From NCBI GenBank assembly GCA_903813345.2, contig CAIIXF020000009.1:2790001-2854000 (forward strand): DNA of 64,000 nucleotides. Direction: 5' to 3'. Both the position numbers and the translations under genes were made by a program. The notes under the pieces are model-generated. The model was not told where the DNA came from. It saw only the letters and a list, made by a program, of their open reading frames with translations, and searched no databases. Positions 58,409 through 64,000 of the stretch are shown in pieces. The stretch comes from Owenia fusiformis (taxonomy: Eukaryota; Annelida; Polychaeta; Sabellida; Oweniidae). The stretch's first letter is position 1. Each line of letters starts with the position of its first letter.

Positions 58409-58622
58409 TCAGGCCAATAGCCAGGATTTGCCAAGGGGGGGGGGTTCAATTTTCAAAAATTTCCAGGGGGGTTCACATTTGACAATTTAGCCCCAAATAT
58501 GGCTAAAATCACTTGAAAAGTGCTCAAAATGGTGAAAAACTGCATGATTTTGAAAGAATTTTTGGCCAGGGGGGGGGGGGGTTCACCCGAACCCTGCGAA
58601 CCCCCCCTGGCTACGGGCCTGA
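58409..58622. mobile_element. 214-bp poly-G MITE with TAG duplication
   Basis: Starts TCAGGCCAATAGCCAGG and ends CCTGGCTACGGGCCTGA, imperfect inverted repeats, flanked by TAG at 58406-58408 and 58623-58625. Poly-G and poly-C runs lie just inside. A partial copy is at 47283-47365. The ORF across it is spurious. Confidence 0.75.
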
Positions 58623-58949
58623 TAGTACTATACACATCTCAAACCAATGCACTAAATTTACTTTTATTGATATGATAAACACTACTTAAAAAAGATAAAG
58701 ATGAGCCCAAAAGAGTTATAAGATATTGACCATTTTGGTATATTGCACAATATCTTATTATGTCACTTAAACTCATGTTGAATGAATTATTAGCATTTGT
58801 TCGGGCTACAGATTTGGCTCAATATGTAGAACTTCATCTTATCAAATGTACAAAACCGATTTATTCCGTCATATTTGTATTTTGAGATTCTTGAAAACTA
58901 AGGAATTTATTGAAACACAGATCCATTTAAACATGTATTAATCTTGCAT

Positions 58950-59235
58950 CGTGTAAGTTGTAACATGGAAAACTCTGAGTGGTTGTTACGTTTTTTATTA
59001 TGGTCACGTGAGTAAAGGAATTCCGTGAATGGCAGTTATGGAAATTTGTAAATGAATTGACCCGCTCTAAATCGGATTGGCTGTCTGTGTTCAAGCTACA
59101 AGACATCGCTCGTGCCACTTTCCGGTAATTCCCCTCGATGGCGGAATTAATTGCGTTTTTGCTAGTTGGTTGTTCTGTTCATTTATTTCAATATACCGGC
59201 AATACTGTGCCCATAAGTTGGTCTTAGTTATTATC
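58950..59235 (+). repeat. Promoter-like module, copy 2
   Basis: ATCGGATTGGCTGTCTGTGT, TTCAAGCTAC, TTGGTTGTTC, TATTTCAATA, CGGCAATAC and ATAAGTTG recur in the order seen at 28310-28460. It is more diverged than the copies at 28.1 and 62.5 kb. Like those, it precedes an exon-like motif (60095-60170). Confidence 0.45.
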
Positions 59236-59817
59236 TAAATACATTAACCTCAATCAGTGACCCTTGGTTATTTTTCCAGATCGCCCTTTTTTAAACTGAG
59301 CGCTGATAAACACTTATGAAATGTGTACTGATTACTAAACGTTGTCCGTTTTGTTATTAACAGCTAGCGTCTGTCTTAATCACTACAAATCGATTAAAAT
59401 ACGGTTTTATCTAAAGTTAATATACTTAATGTGCATACAATAATAATAAACCAAGTATTGTCTTTTATTTAATTAACTCCCAACTTAATAAAAATGCAAC
59501 AAAAAATCAACGACGGGATTTTAAATAATGTCAGAAAGTAATCCAATTAGTTGCCGTGACATTTATGGCGTTAAAACCCTGAGTATTTTCTTTTATCGGC
59601 TCTGCAAAATCATGATTTCATTACTATGTCTAGTATCTTATAATGACACTTGTAGCGCTTGAAACAAGTCCAGTAATTACAATTTTAACTGATGGTTCTC
59701 ATTGTGGGATAAAGCAACTAGATGTTACCTCATTGCTAAGTGGTACACATAACACAATGCCTTGTGGCATTCGACTATTTTTGGTGAATAGAATATTAAG
59801 AGATTTTACTTAATAAG

Positions 59818-60009
59818 TTGTTCTTCAACATGTATTGCAATAACTTCAGAATGAGTAAAATGCTGATTTGGTGTTTTTTTATTACGATAATAATTTTCAA
59901 TGTCGGGTTCAATATTTTAAGGCAGTCATTTGTGCAAAATGTCAACATGGACCTGTTAGACTTATTAGTAATGGGATATCAATTCATGTATGACTTGTCA
60001 TCAAGATAG
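59818..60009 (+). other. 63-codon open frame with a hydrophobic segment
   Basis: The frame contains MSKMLIWCFFITIIIFNVG, a signal-anchor-like stretch, and then hydrophilic sequence to a stop. It lies between the promoter-like module and the exon-like motif, but no splice connection could be shown. Not recognised. Confidence 0.25.
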
Positions 60010-60094
60010 ATGACAACATGTTTAGGAAGATTAGTTAACGGTTTTAGCTAGATTAACTACCTGGATATTATCCCGGCGAACCCATCCTCTCTCC

Positions 60095-60170
60095 CCCTGC
60101 GTGCAGAGTTTAGTTTTAGAAGACGAAGCTCTCTTTTAAGAAGTGAAGTCAAGCGAATGCAAATGGTAAT
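60095..60170 (+). other. Exon-like conserved motif, copy 2
   Basis: A pyrimidine-rich CTCTCTCCCCCTGCGTGCAG (acceptor-like) leads into about 57 bases open in one frame (RRRSSLLRSEVKRMQM), followed by GTAATC (donor-like). 61403-61483 repeats it with few changes and 28760-28840 with more. It contains ATGCAAAT, also an octamer motif. Confidence 0.4.
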
Positions 60171-61402
60171 CCTCTCTTGAAACGATAGCTAGCTATAACC
60201 ATTTTCTATACTATCTATATTTAGTAAAACATGGTAGAATATTTAAATATGGACAAAATTGATAATTTATAAAATTGCAGTGCTCATTTCCAGTATAGTG
60301 CCATCTTTCAATACAGGAAGTAGTGTCATAGATTTTCAAACTTTTAATGAACTTACTCATGACAGTATAGGAAAGTAACATAAAATCATTGATATAATTG
60401 AAAAATAATAGTCAGTTGGTTTCCATGCTTCTTACATACCTTCTTAACTTATACTGCATCAACTACATTTTCAAATGATTACTTTTGACCATATCATATC
60501 ATATACCATATCTCGATGTTTTTTTTCTAAATAAGGATAGTGTATAGCAGCTACACTTATAGCTACCATATCAAAAGAGAAAGGTGCTTGCACGGATATC
60601 CCATTAAAATGTCATGCGATTAAATAGCATGTTGGCTCAACATATAGCTTCTCACATTTTCCAAATCCTCACACGTTACATAGTATTCCATATTTCTTTT
60701 TTGAACCGTGGCATAATAACATTTTCCAACAAGAATATTATTGCGCTACCGGTTCACTGGATAATGATATTTAGCATTTTCCGATACAAGTGTCAAAGCT
60801 AATCTTGCTTTATTAGTTTCTTTGTGATTTAAAGATAAACTTTGGAATATATTAGCGTACGACTGTAAATAACGCAGCCCTTGTTAATTGACCAGACATT
60901 GTAATAACATATTTTCAACCGAATATAGAAAACACTCCTTTAATTAACCTTGTAAGACATATGCTTGAATCCCATATATCTAGACACAGGTAGCTATCAA
61001 AATGGCATAAATGTGTAACAGACTCTTAACTTTCTGCTTTATGCTAGCTATAAAATCTTCTGCTATTGCGCTATCATGGTGTTCACATATCTCACAAATA
61101 ATACACTCAACATAGCGAGAACATTTTTATTCTTCCTAATGGAAAACTAAATCAGACTGATGTTTACAACCCTACACAGGGCGTGATGCTTCGAGTGTGA
61201 TTGCTTCCTCGGAACACATTGATTTTAAAACAATGAGTTACAGTGCCCCTGTATCGTTAGTGTCTCTTCAATTGCATAGAGGTGATTTGTCAGAGAACAA
61301 CATACCACTCAATCAAGCAGGAATCAATTGCAACAACACCTTGGAGATAAAACTTGTCTCTACGAGGGAGAAAAATACTGGCCAGATTTCAATAAAATGC
61401 TA

Positions 61403-61483
61403 CCCTGCGTGCAGAGTCTAGTTAAACTACAGAAGACGAAGCTCTCTTTTAAGAAGTGAAGTCAAACGAATGCAAAGGGTAAT
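61403..61483 (+). other. Exon-like conserved motif, copy 3
   Basis: CCCTGCGTGCAG, GAAGACGAAGCTCTCTTTTA and GAAGTGAAGTCAAACGAATG repeat copy 2 at a distance of about 1.3 kb. The same reading frame gives RRRSSLLRSEVKRMQR. Confidence 0.45.
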
Positions 61484-61578
61484 AAAATGCAGACACAAAT
61501 TCTGTTTGTAGTCAGTTGGATATTTTCTTGGATTCGTTGAGGGACACTCAAATATCGATCTATTGACGTGATATCACA

Positions 61579-61784
61579 CCTGACAACGGTAAAGTCAGAT
61601 ACCGTTGTCACAAATGGCGGACAAAACCGTCGCTTCGATTAGATTTTCATGAGCTGTATGTTTAATACATGCACAGAATTAGCACGATAAAATTCAATGA
61701 AATGATGACCAAGTGATTAAACAATTGAAAAGACTGTTATATCCGCCATTTGTGACAACGGTATCTGACATTACCGTTGTTAGG
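61579..61784. mobile_element. 206-bp MITE with palindromic 42-bp ends
   Basis: The left end (CCTGACAACGGTAAAGTCAG... to ATGGCGGA, 61579-61622) and right end (TCCGCCAT... to CCGTTGTTAGG, 61743-61784) are complementary. Each end is itself palindromic, with ACAACGGTA and TACCGTTGT as arms. No coding potential. Confidence 0.78.
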
Positions 61785-62138
61785 CTATTCTTGTGTGTAG
61801 ATATATTATCCTCATTTTGGAAGAGTTTGATAATACGAAATTAATCAATGGCAATGACAGACAATAGTGAAAAATACATTACCCAATAAAAAACTAATGA
61901 AAACTTTATGAGATGATAGGGATAATTAGGGCGATATCGAGTATAACAAGTATCAATAGATAAATTGACACGAGTCATGCTCTTTAGGGTGGTCTAAATG
62001 ATGCTACCATCCCACAAGCATTATCGTCATGAACAATAGATGAGCAAACTTACAGAAATACGTTAGTTATACAACATCTCTATCAAAGATAACAAAACAA
62101 AAAACACTAGTTACGTCAATCAAGTTCGTGTAGTCTAT

Positions 62139-62241
62139 GGGAGGTTAAGATTAGCGTAAAAATATACGTGGACCTATCCCTATCCGTATGTTTGTTACGG
62201 ATGCGTATAGGTAATGCGTATTGCAAAATGAGTTTAAGATC
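62139..62241. mobile_element. About 103-bp MITE, copy 2 (inverted)
   Basis: Reverse complement of 56782-56889, ending GAGTTTAAGATC. Confidence 0.7.
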
Positions 62242-62339
62242 AAAAGGGAGGGGAATGAACAAACACTGGATGGATGATAATAGTTTATAAACAAGCAATG
62301 GCTAAGATTATTTCATATTGTGTAAACTAAAATAATTGT

Positions 62340-62779
62340 TATCAACGGATGCTAATTGTTGACCAGGGACGATACGTGAGTTATGCAACACCATATGTGT
62401 ATACATGTTGATTAGGCGCGTTATTAGTGTTTTAAGATGTATTATGCCATAGGTTTCTCCCCCAGATAGGGGTGCTAGCGAGGGGAATCCCCATTGAGTC
62501 ACACAAGCGCCCACAAGCGCCTTGAACCAGGCAGCCAATCAGGTTTATGATAAACAAATTCAACGGCCAATCGGATAACAGGAGGACTTTTATCGGTAAA
62601 TTCATACTTCAGATTGAAAATAATTAGATCGGCCAGCACAATCGCAAAATTAACACTGAAAGAGGGGGATTTGAGACTCCTTCTTTGGTAAGTAGATGGG
62701 TATATATGTGGTGAAACTATGCAAAAAAGTCCAGAGGGGTCTTGATTGTACTATCCTATGGCACAGAGCCTCTTTAAGA
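62340..62779 (-). repeat. Dispersed promoter-like module, copy 3
   Basis: Read on the minus strand, 62522-62779 matches 28078-28346, including both CCAAT-type boxes and GCCTGGTTCAAGG. The remainder (62340-62521) has only partial similarity (GTGACTCAA, GGGGGAGAAACC) to the text after 28346. Confidence 0.6.
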
Positions 62780-62895
62780 TGGACAGCAGATGTTATACAG
62801 TATATATCGGGGCAGCTGGGGTTGGTATGAGGTGATCTAATCTTCACAAGGAAAGGTGAGGGTCGGCGGACAACACAAATTTACACTCTAACATC

Positions 62896-63140
62896 GGAGA
62901 GGTTAAGATACACGTGTTTTCGTTTTTAAACGTTCACGTGAACGTGTAGAATTGTGGTCCTCTATCGATTAGTTCTCCGATTTATTCTGTTTACTTTGCA
63001 GATTGAATATAACGGTTTACGGAAACGATTGTATTAGGTTCCTGGAAAAGTGAATTGATAGTGGGGCTGTAATCCCCTGGAGTCGAAATAGTACACGCTT
63101 GAGTACACGTTCTCTTCGAAACGTGTAACTTAACCTCCCT
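62896..63140. mobile_element. About 245-bp MITE with GAGAGGTTAAG ends
   Basis: GGAGAGGTTAAGATACACGT on the left mirrors ACGTGTAACTTAACCTCCC on the right. A perfect 16-bp palindrome, ACGTTCACGTGAACGT, lies at 62930-62945. The tips resemble those of the 56782 family (TTAACCTCCC). Confidence 0.65.
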
Positions 63141-63142
63141 AA

Positions 63143-63689
63143 TGTGTAGTTTGTGAACTCGCATACGTTGGACAAAGTAAAGCCGTTCAACAGGGACAAT
63201 TAATGATTATATGAAGATGTATGCTATCTAATTATTTCCAAAAGACGATACGTTATGTCGCACAGTACTAGAAATGAGTGGCGTACTACAGGATATACTG
63301 TGATTACCTGGCTACATCCTTATCTATTGAGGTCCTTAATTTTAAGATGTAGCTGTAAATAATGATAGGAGAACATGACCAAATATCATTAGACTTTCTA
63401 ATTATCTTCGATGTACATTATTCACTTACTACTAGATAATTAGAATGGATCTATTGTTTCGCTAGGCGTAATCTCTCCTATGTCATTCGCAATAGATTAA
63501 TCAAAACCGACTGTTTGATTGATGCATACCAATGTTAATATAATTACATGCAATGTGCTGCCATATAAGGATAGTCACCATAGTAGTATATTGCTTACTT
63601 ATTTTGTTTAGTGTTTTATCGTGTATTGTAATTTACATAATGGTTTAATATAGATATGTTCAATATAAGTACTGTTGCACCATTTCTAT
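63143..63689. other. Unannotated gap
   Basis: No gene or repeat recognised. Confidence 0.4.
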
Positions 63690-63694
63690 TTAAC

Positions 63695-64000
63695 GCAGTG
63701 GCGGATCCAGGAACAAACAAGGGGGGGGGGCAAATTTGAGGATATAGAAAAAACCTCCGCGCTCGCGCGGAAAAAAATTTTGGGCCCCTAAAACCGAAAA
63801 AGTGGGCCCAAATTTTGAAAATTTGAGGCCCATTTTCTTCCAAATCTGGCCTAAATTGAAAAAATAAGGCCTTAGAAGGCCCAATAATGACCAAAAGGCC
63901 CACTTTTTGGGGCCTTAAGGCCTTTTTTGGCCTAAAATTTTTTTAGGCCCAACTTTTTTTTTTTGGGCCAACCTTAGGGGGGGGGCCCGGGCCCCATGGG
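63695..64000. repeat. Poly-G-tipped interspersed repeat, truncated by the window end
   Basis: CAGTGGCGGATCCAGGAAC followed by a run of Gs is a frequent tip of short interspersed DNA elements in marine invertebrates. The sequence after it is dominated by GGGCC, GGCCC and AAGGCC words, which give long spurious minus-strand frames (63616-63903). Confidence 0.55.

Noticed and set aside
58453-58635. Minus-strand ORF with poly-proline stretch
   Set aside because: It crosses the poly-G tract of a 214-bp MITE and is compositional.
63616-63903. 95-codon minus-strand ORF
   Set aside because: It lies in GGCC-rich repeat sequence at the window end and has overlapping frames of equal openness.

Overview
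The window looks like AT-rich, repeat-dense nuclear DNA of an invertebrate animal, probably marine. The reasons are an intronless rhodopsin-family peptide GPCR of somatostatin/allatostatin-C receptor type, several decayed mariner/IS630-type transposases, many short inverted-repeat transposons, and a virus-like packaging-ATPase gene of a kind seen in integrated virus-like elements of marine invertebrates. The phylum cannot be fixed from the sequence.

Only two complete, convincing protein genes are visible. At the left edge (162-1712, +) is a 516-residue P-loop ATPase with two zinc fingers and an acidic tail. It is preceded by TTAGCAT repeats and followed by poly(A) signals and subterminal-looking repeats, and is probably one gene of a Polinton/Maverick- or adintovirus-like element whose remainder lies left of the window. 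At 40115-41395 (-) is an intact 426-residue somatostatin/allatostatin-C-type receptor. Two small candidate first exons (35.9 and 36.8 kb) are weaker calls.

Most of the structure in the rest is mobile DNA. 7-20 kb holds a piggyBac-type MITE (7653-8298) and a family of PIF/Harbinger-like MITEs (9848, 12229, 15558, 19.2 kb). One of these is split by a 3-kb inverted-repeat element, and its intact paralogue supplies the empty site. It also holds a mariner relic (19.7-20.4 kb). 21-28 kb holds an element with two inward-facing tRNA-like ends, a 1.8-kb element studded with AACGAAGC motifs, a 1.65-kb foldback element with an 8-bp target duplication, and a second piggyBac-type MITE. 29-38 kb holds two more mariner relics, a Tc1-type element and a MITE family with nested insertions. 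42-47 kb holds a 72-bp satellite, a MITE with a 9-bp target duplication and a roughly 1-kb element with a large hairpin at each end. 50-64 kb holds small MITEs, foldbacks, a GC-box tandem duplication, and a repeated promoter-like plus exon-like module also seen at 28 kb.

There is no operon-like cooperation between genes. The receptor is an isolated host gene and the ATPase belongs to a virus-like element. Elements were delimited by eye from inverted repeats, target-site duplications and paralogue comparison, so boundaries are exact where duplications are stated and approximate elsewhere.
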